Source: Salinimicrobium sp. TH3 (GTDB lineage: Bacteria; Bacteroidota; Bacteroidia; Flavobacteriales; Flavobacteriaceae). Taken from it: a DNA stretch of 64,000 nucleotides. Below the pieces are notes generated by a model. It was not told where the DNA came from and ran no database searches. It saw nothing but the letters and a program-made list of their open reading frames with translations. This document shows, one piece after another, positions 55,457 through 63,733 of the stretch. How positions within the stretch are numbered: position 1 is the stretch's first letter; the number at the start of each line of letters is the position of its first letter. The position numbers and the translations under genes were made by a program. Location: the NCBI RefSeq assembly GCF_026676115.1, contig NZ_JAPONB010000001.1:434001-498000 (forward strand), read 5' to 3'.

Positions 55457-56943
55457 TTGTAATTTTTTTTGGTGACTAACATGGCATAAACTGCTTTTGA
55501 AATCTGCTTAATAAACCCCCCTTCTTTTGAAGAATCATCAATAGGATTTTCATTACGAAGTATAGCAAAGGTCATTTCGGCGTTACCAATTATAGCGTAA
55601 CGTTCTTTATTAGCATTGGTAGTTCCTGTTTTTAAAAATGCGTTTTCTACATTAAAACCTAATTTATCAGTTGCCACTCTATTCAGAATAGCTAAGCACT
55701 CCTTCTTTATTGGGGTAAGGTTCTGAGGTTTAAAATATTGAGCGTAAGCGGTCGCAAGCTCGAAAAGCGTAATTCCAGGGTTTGTTGCCCCCAAAATAAT
55801 TGATTCCGTCATTGAGGTTCGTTCTTTCTTAAGAACTCTTGCCAATTCAGATAAAGGTTTGTCTATGCCAATTTGGTCACAAGCATTTATGAAAGTATTA
55901 TTATTGGATAAATACAAAGCCTCCTCAAGATTCAGAGTAGAATTATTTTTATAGTACTCCCGAACTTTCCAGTTTAAATTGTTTTTTACAGCATCAAATC
56001 TTTTTTCTTTTGGAATACCTGAGTTTCTTAAAAAACAGTATAAAAAGGGTTTTAAAGTTGATCCAACATTTGCTCTTGATTTAAAAGGATAATCTGAGCC
56101 ATAACTACTGCTAAAAGCAACCACCTTTTCTCTTCTTATTGCTATAATAGAAACGGGATATTTAGAATCTCTTCTGAAGGTTTCAACAATTTCCTGTAGA
56201 TCTTTATTAAGTGAAGTGAAAATTTTACATCCTTTTGTACTTATCCCATTGGCAATAAAAGGAACAACAGTGTCAGTGAATACTTGAAGGGAATTTTCAC
56301 CAAAATTGGTAGTGGATTTTAAATTTTTCCTATAAAGGTTATCTGAAATTAATCCTTTGTTATATAGGACTTCATTTAGGAACAGGAACCGTTTATTTTT
56401 TTGCTCTGGGTTTGTAAGATAATAGTTAGGTCCTCTTATAATAGTCAATAAATATAAACACTCGACTTGAGACAGTTCGTTAACATCTTTTCCAAAATAA
56501 AAAAGTCCAGCCGCCCTTACCCCTCGAAGATTTTTTCCAAAATAAATATTGTTGAAATATAGATTAAGAATATCATTTTTGGAATAACTTCCCTCAATAT
56601 CAAAAGCTCTAATAACTTCTTTTATTTTTCTTTTGAAAGTTTTTGTATTGTCGTTAATTAAATTTCTTGCCAACTGCTGAGTTATCGTACTGCCTCCTTG
56701 GACAATACGTCCTTTTATAAAATTTGTTTTGGCAGCTCTTACAATTCCTTTAAAATCTATTCCAGAGTGGTCGTAAAACTTTCTGTCTTCAATATATACT
56801 GTATAGGCGCTTAACTTAGCGGGGAAAAAATTCGATCTAGCTCTGCATTCGTGATTTGAGGAAATAACTCCCAAAGGAAACTTTATTTTTCTGTCACCAA
56901 AGTATACGGTATAGCCATCGAACTGGGTCTGAATATCTTCCAA
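55447..56943 (-). CDS. Class A penicillin-binding protein lacking a membrane anchor
   Basis: 498 residues from a TTG; an in-frame TAG lies 21 bases before it, so no N-terminal extension exists. Glycosyltransferase domain (GT51, about 40-200): Glu52 in IEDRKFYDHSGID and GGSTITQQLARNL, IYFGKNLRGVRAA. Transpeptidase domain (about 260-495) has all three motifs: Ser295-x-x-Lys298 (STLK), SNN (346-348), KTG (438-440). Both active sites look complete, yet there is no signal peptide or transmembrane segment. It would stay in the cytoplasm unless another protein brings it to the membrane, such as the coupled three-span product. The rest of a normal class A PBP (N-terminal anchor) is missing. Confidence 0.85.
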   Translation of the reverse strand: MEDIQTQFDGYTVYFGDRKIKFPLGVISSNHECRARSNFFPAKLSAYTVYIEDRKFYDHSGIDFKGIVRAAKTNFIKGRIVQGGSTITQQLARNLINDNTKTFKRKIKEVIRAFDIEGSYSKNDILNLYFNNIYFGKNLRGVRAAGLFYFGKDVNELSQVECLYLLTIIRGPNYYLTNPEQKNKRFLFLNEVLYNKGLISDNLYRKNLKSTTNFGENSLQVFTDTVVPFIANGISTKGCKIFTSLNKDLQEIVETFRRDSKYPVSIIAIRREKVVAFSSSYGSDYPFKSRANVGSTLKPFLYCFLRNSGIPKEKRFDAVKNNLNWKVREYYKNNSTLNLEEALYLSNNNTFINACDQIGIDKPLSELARVLKKERTSMTESIILGATNPGITLFELATAYAQYFKPQNLTPIKKECLAILNRVATDKLGFNVENAFLKTGTTNANKERYAIIGNAEMTFAILRNENPIDDSSKEGGFIKQISKAVYAMLVTKKNYKWS

Positions 56944-58048
56944 AATAAAAGGGGTGCTAGTCTATAATAATTTTGGATAAAATTAACATTATTAACGATA
57001 TTTTTATTGAGTATTTTTAAAAAAACTATTCGTTATGAAAGAATACCTATAGAGCTAGCTAGACATCACTTTTTGAAATTCATTTGATGAATTTTACACA
57101 ATTCTATAGCTTGAAAATAGTTAAACTTCCTCCTGGAGAGTTCATCTAGAAGAACGAGAATCAGATCACCGGTTGCTTATCGAAGGTGGACAAGACCTAA
57201 ACCTTTAATTTCTATGTATGAATATTGTACACCACATGAATGCCTTGATGGAATTAAGAAGGACCACAGGTTGAATCCTACTCATATTAGTCTTTATCTC
57301 TCACTGCTCCGGCTTTAAAACATTCTGCGGTTTCCGGGGTCTTTCAATTTATATAGAGAGAGGACGTGATGCAGGTGGTTTAAATAGGGGCAAGGAGAAT
57401 TATCACAGGTGCGTCAAAGACCCTGAATAACTAGCATACCATTAGTTTTAAGGCCTGTTTCTCCACGCCTCCTCAGACAACGTATTAAATGAAATACTTA
57501 GGTTTTCTGCTGGAAAGCCGGGTCACTAGATTCTCCTTCTGATGAACTCAATAGTGAAAAAGATTATAGGGTTATAGCAAAATAAAAATTACCAATTTGC
57601 AGATTCTCCACAATTGATAACCTACAGCCTCAAACCTTTTTCTTTCAGAAATGAAAATCTTTAATTTCCATAGATAAAACTTTAAATCTATGACCCCCAA
57701 AGCACATTCCCCTCCACTGCGTTTCAGGAAAAGAGCTTTGGGGGGAGGTCTTGGACACATGACTAACGGATTAATGAGGATGTTCTAAAAAATAGAATCT
57801 TGTACTATCCGTTAGTCAAGAGTCCGCCAAATCCTGCAAGTAATTAATTTCAGTTAATGATAGATACCTCTTCACCTAATTTTTCACCTCCTCCCATCGC
57901 TGTTACCATTTATACTGATGCAAAACAATGGAATTTAGAAGTTAGCCGGCCTGAATTGAGCTCCAGCCATTAATGTAAAATTTTCTATACGGCCTATCCT
58001 AATTCTAAATTCCCTAAGGGAGCAACGGAAAATGGTAACAGCGAAGGC
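56944..58048. other. Long noncoding region with hairpins and a 150-base inverted repeat
   Basis: AT-rich, no convincing gene. Contains a hairpin with 10-base arms (57694-57703 / 57735-57744, CCCCCAAAGC / GCTTTGGGGG), a nested hairpin with arms GACTAACGGAT / ATCCGTTAGTC (57761-57771 / 57807-57817) and inner TTCTA / TAGAA, and a long inverted repeat described separately. The operon promoter at the left should lie near 56950-57000. Possibly degraded gene remains: a 38-codon frame with ATG at 57857 is open but unsupported. Confidence 0.4.
57898..58046. repeat. Long imperfect inverted repeat left of the IS110 gene
   Basis: Outer arms CGCTGTTACCATTT (57898) and AAATGGTAACAGCG (58033) are perfectly complementary, with inner arms GGAATTTAGAA / TTCTAAATTCC. 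The right arm continues GAAGGC; a similar GGTAACAGCGAGGGC ends the inverted repeat right of the transposase gene (59471). Confidence 0.65.
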
Positions 58049-58104
58049 CTTTAGTTTTGTATTATAGTTTTCCTTTATTCCTAATCCCGGATCAACTGGA
58101 TTCT

Positions 58105-58262
58105 TTAATAAATTATAGGTGAAAAAGAACGGGGTGAACTAAAGCGACGGCAAGACTTTCGGTCTTTGTAGAGTATCAGTCCCCGTTCTTCTAACCGGTT
58201 GCTAAGAACCATATAGGATTATAGTCTTTAGCTAATAAAGGTCTTAGTTTAATGCAACCATT
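58105..58262 (+). ncRNA. Putative IS110 bridge RNA
   Basis: Two stem-loop modules directly before the transposase ATG. Module 1: perfect 10-base stem AAGAACGGGG / CCCCGTTCTT (58125-58134 / 58181-58190) enclosing an internal loop and an apical hairpin AAGAC-TTTCG-GTCTT. Module 2: GGTTGC / GCAACC (58197-58202 / 58254-58259), TAAG(A)ACC / GGTCTTA, a 5'-side loop of about 15 bases and hairpin CTTTA-GCTAA-TAAAG. Two modules with internal loops upstream of the recombinase is the layout of the target- and donor-binding loops of bridge RNA. Sequence alone does not prove transcription. Confidence 0.5.
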
Positions 58263-58278
58263 TAAACTATTCTAAATT

Positions 58279-59268
58279 ATGAAAATAAAAGAAGTTGTGG
58301 GCATTGATGTAAGTAAGTTGACCTTGGATTGCTGCATCCATACGAGCGGTCTTCAAAAAACCTTTAGTAATGATCCTGAAGGAATTGAACAGATGGTAAG
58401 TTGGTCATTAAAAACCAGTAATCTAGCAAAAGAACATTTACTGTTTGTCTTTGAACATACTGGATTGTATTCTCATCAGTTGATCCAATTTTTAGGAGGA
58501 GAGAAGTATTTACTGCAGGTTGTTCCAGGGCTGGAAATAAAACGATCAATGGGAATCACACGAGGTAAAGATGATAAGGCAGATGCAAAACGTATTGCAC
58601 TTTACGGTTATCGCGTAAGAGAAGAAATAGACGACTTTAAGTTATCTACTCCTTCTTTAATAAAACTCAAGTATCTGATGTCCATGCGCAAGAAATTAGT
58701 AATTCAACGCGCTGGTCACATGACCACCTTGAAGGAGCAACAAAGGATCTTCAAAGATGAAGACTTACTGTATGGGGTGCAACGAGAGGTTATAAAGGTT
58801 CTAGACAAACAGATTAAACTTCTTGAAAAAGAAATGGACAAAATAATAAGCCAAGACCCAATCCTTAAAAAACAATACCAGCTATTGATGACTATTAAGG
58901 GACTAGGGAAAGTTACTGCGAGATATCTGATTGTTTTTACAGATGGATTTACAACTTTTAAAACCTGGAGGAAATTTGCTGCCTATTGCGGAATAGCTCC
59001 TTTCCCTAATCAATCTGGAACTAGTATTAGAGGAAAAACTAAAGTAAGTAGGCTAGCTCATCTGGATGGGAAGGCTTTACTTCATTTATGTGCAGTCTGT
59101 GCCATTCGTACCAATCCTGAACTTAGGGAGTACTATAAAAGAAGGCTTAAATCTGGGAAAAATAAGATGAGCACCATTAATATTATAAGAAATAAGCTCC
59201 TAGCCAGAGCGTTTGCTGTAGCGGGAAGAGGGACTCCTTATGTCGAAATTATGAAGTATGCCTCCTAG
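58279..59268 (+). CDS. IS110-family transposase
   Basis: 329 residues. N-terminal RuvC-like domain with Asp10 (GIDVSK), Glu59 (FEHTGLYS) and the DDKADAKR region (Asp98-102); coiled coil (about 130-200); C-terminal Tnp_20 domain (MTIKGLGKVTARYLI, FAAYCGIAPFPNQSGTS) with the conserved serine region. This DEDD plus serine architecture defines IS110. Complete, no frameshift. Confidence 0.95.
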   Translation: MKIKEVVGIDVSKLTLDCCIHTSGLQKTFSNDPEGIEQMVSWSLKTSNLAKEHLLFVFEHTGLYSHQLIQFLGGEKYLLQVVPGLEIKRSMGITRGKDDKADAKRIALYGYRVREEIDDFKLSTPSLIKLKYLMSMRKKLVIQRAGHMTTLKEQQRIFKDEDLLYGVQREVIKVLDKQIKLLEKEMDKIISQDPILKKQYQLLMTIKGLGKVTARYLIVFTDGFTTFKTWRKFAAYCGIAPFPNQSGTSIRGKTKVSRLAHLDGKALLHLCAVCAIRTNPELREYYKRRLKSGKNKMSTINIIRNKLLARAFAVAGRGTPYVEIMKYAS

Positions 59269-60050
59269 AATATAGAGCTTCTCTTATTGACTCTAACTTC
59301 ATGGTAATGAACTTCTTTTCAAAGTTCTTTGGCCAGAGCATTCTCTTTACCTTTTTTGATAAAAAAATAATAACATTTAATCTTGGCCGACTGCATAATC
59401 AGGCTCATACTTCGCCTTTTTATAAGTCTTTCCCAATCTTAAATGTGATACATACGACCTTATCAAAAAAGGTAACAGCGAGGGCGCTATGGGAAGTAAG
59501 TCACAAAAGAAAAAGCATAGTCGTAGCTGCAGTACCTTCTACGAAGTGTTCGTCTACTTCAAAAAAGGAAAACGCTCAAGATATAAAAAGTAAATCATCT
59601 TCTTTTTTTTTCAATAGCACCTCTCACTATAGAAGAAATTTATTTTAAAAGATTTGTTTTTAACATAGGATACTCTACGGGAAGTAAATCTAAAAAAATC
59701 AGAGAATGTGTTCAGATGCAAAAATAATCTCAGAGAAAATGGAAAACGCTCGAGATACAATAAGTAAATCTGAAAAATATCTTGTCTCAAAAATTCATTT
59801 TTTTAAAGAAAATTACTCCCCGTAGCTTTTTCTTGCCAAATTTTCGAAAACCAAGATCATCCTGTTTTTTGCCGGAGCATCATTAAAGGCTATTTGATAT
59901 GAAATTATAAGAACGCCATTTTAAAAAGCGATAAATTGAATTATTTCTACTTAAAACTTATTTTAAGCTATTGTTATTCAATTATTTAGATCAATTGCTA
60001 TATTTAGTTGATAAATTGTCAGTACAAAGGAGATAAAAGAAAAAAGAGTC
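59269..60050. other. Spacer with a duplicated block, no confident gene
   Basis: Two imperfect copies of one block: GGGAAGTAAGTC at 59491 with GGAAAACGCTCAAGATA at 59567, and GGGAAGTAAATC at 59679 with GGAAAACGCTCGAGATA at 59741, about 175-190 bases apart. The first copy reads in one frame as a basic protein end (GSKSQKKKHSRS...KKGKRSRYKK, stop); the second is broken. Probably the remains of a gene duplicated and decayed. A 115-codon frame at 59301-59648 spans the repeats and is not convincing. Confidence 0.4.
59347..59475. repeat. Long inverted repeat right of the IS110 gene
   Basis: Arms TTACCTTTTTTGATAA (59347-59362) and TTATCAAAAAAGGTAA (59460-59475) are perfectly complementary, with inner arms ACATTTAAxxTTGG / CCAAxxTTAAATGT. 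It is followed by GCGAGGGC, like the left repeat's GCGAAGGC. Confidence 0.7.
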
Positions 60051-61259
60051 TTGGAAAACAAGAATATATATATCCGGGTTGCCACCCAATATTATAAATT
60101 GGTAAATACTCCGAACATTTCCGGAGTGGTGAATCAATCCCTGGTGCCATGGAATATTGAAACGATCCGGCAGGACCATGGAAAAACTTTTCTTGCAGCC
60201 ATTCCAAAATTTGATGGTTTTACTTGTGTTCCAGACCATCTGAATTTTCAATCCTCCTTCCAAAACTTTTACAATACGTATGCGCCCTTGAGCCATGAAT
60301 TAAAAGAGGGCCCTTGTACGGTCTCTTTAAATTTTGTGAAACACATCTTTGGTAATCATTACGAACTTGGCCTGGATTACCTTCAACTGTTATTTACCAA
60401 GCCTATTCAAATATTGCCCATTCTTTGCCTGGTGTCTCGGGAACGCTCCACAGGAAAGAGTACTTTTCTAAAATGGCTTAAACTCATTTTTGAGAGCAAT
60501 CTCACCTATCTTACCAATGACAGCTTCACCAGTCAGTTCAACGCTGATTGGGCTAACAAGCTCCTGATCTGTATCGATGAAGTGTTGTTCAATAAAGAAG
60601 AGTTAACCGAAAGGATCAAATACCTGAGCACCACCAATGTAAATAAACTGGAGGCAAAAGGGAAAGACAAACGGGAAGTAGAATTCTTCGGGAAGTTCAT
60701 CCTCTGCAGCAATAATGAAGAGAATTTTATTAAAATCGACCACCATGAAACCCGCTTCTGGGTACTACAGGTACCAGTGTTAAAAAAAGAACAAACAGAA
60801 TTCCTGGAGACTCTTGCCGAAGAAATTCCTTCCTTTCTGCACTTCCTGAAAAATAGAAAGCTCCATTCCAAACATCAAACCCGTATGTGGTTTTCTGCTG
60901 ATCAAATAGATACTCCTGCTTTAAAAAGACTTGTGCAGAACAACCGCAATCGGGTGGAAAGGGAACTGGCCGGAATCCTTCTTACGATCATGGAGGACCA
61001 TGACTTGGAATCATTGGACCTTTGTCCCATGGATGCCTATAACGCCATAAATAGATCGAGGCTTCGTTTCGATCTTACCCAGATCCGCAATATCCTGAAA
61101 AAGGATTGGAAACTGGAAAACCAAAGCAACTCCAACCGCTATCAAAAATTACTACTGTGGGGAGATGGCTCTACTACATTCAGAGAAGCTAAAGGACGCT
61201 ATTTCACTATAAACAAAAGTTTCCTCCTGGAGAATTTTGAGGATCTCAAAAATCCCTGA
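60051..61259 (+). CDS. DUF5906-like helicase of mobile elements, TTG start
   Basis: 402 residues. Superfamily 3-like ATPase: Walker A ERSTGKSTFL (GKS at 135-137), Walker B LLICIDEV (171-178), then a sensor-like NNEEN region. No N-terminal polymerase domain is present; the following gene may be the primase partner. TTG start with AAGGAG about 18 bases upstream, no ATG nearby. Replication of the mobile element. Confidence 0.8.
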   Translation: MENKNIYIRVATQYYKLVNTPNISGVVNQSLVPWNIETIRQDHGKTFLAAIPKFDGFTCVPDHLNFQSSFQNFYNTYAPLSHELKEGPCTVSLNFVKHIFGNHYELGLDYLQLLFTKPIQILPILCLVSRERSTGKSTFLKWLKLIFESNLTYLTNDSFTSQFNADWANKLLICIDEVLFNKEELTERIKYLSTTNVNKLEAKGKDKREVEFFGKFILCSNNEENFIKIDHHETRFWVLQVPVLKKEQTEFLETLAEEIPSFLHFLKNRKLHSKHQTRMWFSADQIDTPALKRLVQNNRNRVERELAGILLTIMEDHDLESLDLCPMDAYNAINRSRLRFDLTQIRNILKKDWKLENQSNSNRYQKLLLWGDGSTTFREAKGRYFTINKSFLLENFEDLKNP

Positions 61260-61288
61260 ACTCCTTCTTCTGGGGAAAAATGATGAAA

Positions 61289-61506
61289 TGATGACAAAAC
61301 GATGACAGGGAAACTCCAGTATTTTCGGGAAGTTTCAGCTGCTGTCATCGTTTCATCAAAATGAAGACTGCTTTTGAAAGAAAAACTTTGAATCTTTTTT
61401 ATTTTTTTGATGAATTGATGACAAAGTAAGATAAGACCAGTAATAGCAAGGGTTCCGGCTGTCATCATTTTGTCATCAAACTGTCATCAAAAATAAAATG
61501 ATGACA
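61289..61506. repeat. Iteron-like array of TGATGACA, candidate replication origin
   Basis: TGATGACA or its complement TGTCATCA occurs at least six times: 61289, 61416, 61499 on plus and 61460, 61471, 61482 on minus, with near copies CGATGACA (61300), TGTCATCG (61343) and TGATGAAT (61408). The last overlaps the primase start codon. Lies between helicase and primase genes. Such arrays bind replication initiators, so this may be the element's origin. Confidence 0.6.
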
Positions 61507-62463
61507 AAAAGGACTCAACAGTGTTCTTTCTATAAAGAGCTACAATCTGACGTAAATAATATGCTGATGAAAACAAAAAAAATGAACTGTGAAACAGCAC
61601 GTAACATTTGCATTATCAAAACCCTTGAAAACCTGGGACATTTTCCCAGCCGGAAAACGGAAAAAGAAGCCTGGTTCCTAAGTCCTCTGCGAAAAGAAAC
61701 TAAAGCCTCTTTCAAAATTTCCTTTAGACTAAACAGGTGGTACGACTTCGGTATCGGGAAAGGAGGAAACGTGATCGACCTGGTATGCCTTATTTTGAAT
61801 TGTTCCGTAGCAGAAGCACTGGCTTATTTGTCAGATGGGATTCCTGTTTCTAATTCTCCTCTGAATAGCCAAGTCAGAACTAGTGGAATAGAACCTTCAA
61901 ATAGAGTTTTGGAGATCTTACCAATAGAACATAAAATGCTCAAGAAATATCTTCAAATTCGCAATATCCCGGTTGAAGTAGCAAAGGTCTACTGCAAGGA
62001 AATCTGGTATATATCGAATGGTAAAAGATTCTTTGCCCTGGGCCTGAAGAACCATTTAGGAGGCTGGGAGCTCCGCAACCTTTACTTCAAAACCTCCACA
62101 CCACCTAAAAGTTATTCATATCTCAGTAAAGGGAAAGAACATCTTACAGTACTGGAAGGAATGTTTGATCTTCTGTCTTTAGCAATTATCAATCCCGAAG
62201 AAGTTGAAAATGCTGATCTATTGATTCTGAATTCTCTGTCTTTTTTACCTGAAGTCCTTGTGATTTTTACCCACTACTCAACTGTGACATTATACCTGGA
62301 CCGCGACTCCGCCGGAATTAAAGCAACAGAAAATATTCTAAGAATCATACCTAATTGTAAGGATGGGAGTTCGTTATGCGCAGGCCATAAAGACTTGAAT
62401 GAAAAACTTGTTAATGGCACCCATGACAGGAAGTATAAACCATTAAAAACCAAATCAGGCTAA
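61498..62463 (+). CDS. Toprim primase-like protein with degenerate CHC2 region
   Basis: 321 residues. N-terminal part resembles CHC2 zinc fingers of primases (SPLRKETKASFKISFRLNRWYDFGIGKGGNVIDLV) but the zinc Cys and His are not evident. C-terminal toprim domain: Glu220 (VLEGMFD) and Asp268-x-Asp270 (LDRDSAG). Common in Bacteroidota mobile elements next to the helicase. Whether it primes DNA synthesis is unknown. The start ATGATG overlaps an iteron. Confidence 0.8.
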   Translation: MMTKRTQQCSFYKELQSDVNNMLMKTKKMNCETARNICIIKTLENLGHFPSRKTEKEAWFLSPLRKETKASFKISFRLNRWYDFGIGKGGNVIDLVCLILNCSVAEALAYLSDGIPVSNSPLNSQVRTSGIEPSNRVLEILPIEHKMLKKYLQIRNIPVEVAKVYCKEIWYISNGKRFFALGLKNHLGGWELRNLYFKTSTPPKSYSYLSKGKEHLTVLEGMFDLLSLAIINPEEVENADLLILNSLSFLPEVLVIFTHYSTVTLYLDRDSAGIKATENILRIIPNCKDGSSLCAGHKDLNEKLVNGTHDRKYKPLKTKSG

Positions 62464-62488
62464 TGACTTATTTCTACTTTTTTGAGTA

Positions 62489-62529
62489 GCAAAGCAAGAT
62501 GTGTCATTGTCATGACAATCTTGCTTTGC
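62489..62529. other. Hairpin upstream of mob genes, candidate oriT
   Basis: GCAAAGCAAGAT and TGTCAT pair with ATGACA and ATCTTGCTTTGC (62489-62529) around a TGTC loop, one base bulged, so 18 paired bases. It lies 34 bases before the MobC-like start and is followed by GCCCGGAGGTTGCAAAG, which repeats the left arm. Long hairpins beside mobC/mobA are typical of transfer origins. Confidence 0.6.
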
Positions 62530-62562
62530 GCCCGGAGGTTGCAAAGACTGAAAACTAAAAAA

Positions 62563-62859
62563 ATGAAACGAGAATTCATCCAAATCCGCTGCTCGATTTA
62601 CGAGAAAAAGCTACTCAAAAAAAGAGCGGCCAGGGCAGGAATTTCTCTTTCAGAGTATCTCCGTTCCACCGCTTTTGAAAGAAATATTGTTGAGAGAATT
62701 ACTCCGGAACAACTGGAATTTTACCGGTTACTCGTGCAGTACAAAACTAACTTTTCCAGAATCAGCAGCATGTTTAAAAATCGAGATCCTCAGCTAGCTG
62801 CGACTGTAAAAAGTCTGGCTGAAGATATAAGAACCCACTTAAAAAAATTTAGAAAATGA
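62563..62859 (+). CDS. MobC-like mobilisation protein
   Basis: 98 residues from the ATG at 62563. The core IQIRCSIYEKKLLKKRAARAGISLSEYLRSTAF is the ribbon-helix-helix fold of relaxosome accessory proteins. It would bind near oriT and help the relaxase. Overlaps the relaxase start by 4 bases. A frame open to 62482 runs through the oriT hairpin and is not coding. Confidence 0.85.
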   Translation: MKREFIQIRCSIYEKKLLKKRAARAGISLSEYLRSTAFERNIVERITPEQLEFYRLLVQYKTNFSRISSMFKNRDPQLAATVKSLAEDIRTHLKKFRK

Positions 62860-63722
62860 TTGGGAAGGGACACTCCATATCTCGTACAAGAGAATCTATA
62901 GCATATGGCTGGAACCAGGAGAAAGATGCCGAAGTAGTTCTTAAAGAATTTTTGGCAGGTGATACACCGCAGGAGATTGCCGAAGAATTTAAGATCATAC
63001 AGTCACAAAATAACAGATGCATCAATAACACTTTAAGCTTTGTAGTGAGTCCCACCATAGAAGACGGAAAGAATATGACTCGGAAAGATCTTGGAGAAGT
63101 AGCCATGCGATTCTTGACGGAGATGAGCCTAAAAAACCACCAGGCAATTTCCTTTGTCCATAGAGATAAAGAACACACCCATATACATATCTATGTGAAT
63201 CGCATAAGTATGACAGGAGAGACATATAAAGATAATTTTATTGGAAAGCGAAGTCAAATTGCTGCGGATAACGTGGCCAGGGAGATGGGACTCACGAGGG
63301 TAAGGGAAGTGCAACAGGATAAGCTTCTGGAGCTAAAACAACATCGCATGGAAGTTCAGAATATTCATGAAAGGGTTTTGCAGGTCAGACCGAAGTCATT
63401 GGATGAATACATTAAAAGAATGCAGGAGCATCGGGTGACGGTGATCTCATCGTTCAACAAATCGAATCAGCTGCAGGGTTTCCGGTTCGAATTTAAAGGA
63501 ATAAACCTAAAGGGAAGCGAGATACACCGGTCTATGACTGGCAGTAAAATTGTCCTTGGAATAAGCCAGAATAATAGCTTCACTAAATTAAAAGATGCAC
63601 CAAAGTCTTTGCAGTTGGCCAGTAATACAATTCAACTTAGTACCGGCTTCATAAATAAAATGGTAAGGGATTTGGTGAAGCAAACTATAAAAAGGGCACT
63701 GGATACAGGCGTAGGATTTTAA
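62856..63722 (+). CDS. Relaxase/mobilisation nuclease (MobA type)
   Basis: 288 residues. Metal motif H102-R-D-x3-H107-x-H109-x-H111 with NR at 115-116 (VHRDKEHTHIHIYVNRI) after a DUF-like N-terminus; SISRTRESIAYGW carries the candidate catalytic Tyr. Nicks oriT and leads strand transfer with conjugation machinery supplied by another element; none is seen here. Confidence 0.9.
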   Translation: MIGKGHSISRTRESIAYGWNQEKDAEVVLKEFLAGDTPQEIAEEFKIIQSQNNRCINNTLSFVVSPTIEDGKNMTRKDLGEVAMRFLTEMSLKNHQAISFVHRDKEHTHIHIYVNRISMTGETYKDNFIGKRSQIAADNVAREMGLTRVREVQQDKLLELKQHRMEVQNIHERVLQVRPKSLDEYIKRMQEHRVTVISSFNKSNQLQGFRFEFKGINLKGSEIHRSMTGSKIVLGISQNNSFTKLKDAPKSLQLASNTIQLSTGFINKMVRDLVKQTIKRALDTGVGF

Positions 63723-63733
63723 AACAAAGAAAG

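Larger units (their letters stand above)
58050..59320 (+). mobile_element. IS110-family insertion sequence, boundaries approximate
   Basis: Built around the transposase at 58279-59268. IS110 elements lack terminal inverted repeats and duplicate only a short core, so ends cannot be set by eye. The long 5' leader and short 3' tail suggest about 58050 to 59320. The surrounding inverted repeats (57898-58046 and 59347-59475) may be the targets or neighbours of insertion. Confidence 0.55.

Noticed and set aside
57572-57760. 62-codon minus-strand frame in the gene-free region
   Set aside because: Runs through the hairpin and lacks any recognisable feature.
57898-59485. Integron attC sites or CRISPR array
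   Set aside because: The GTTACC/GGTAAC arms do not match the attC core GTTRRRY, and no regular repeat-spacer array is present in the window.
59301-59648. 115-codon frame right of the IS110 gene
   Set aside because: Crosses an inverted repeat and a duplicated block; reads as noncoding or decayed sequence.
62482-62562. N-terminal extension of the MobC-like protein
   Set aside because: The extra 27 codons cover the oriT-like hairpin; the family starts at the ATG at 62563.
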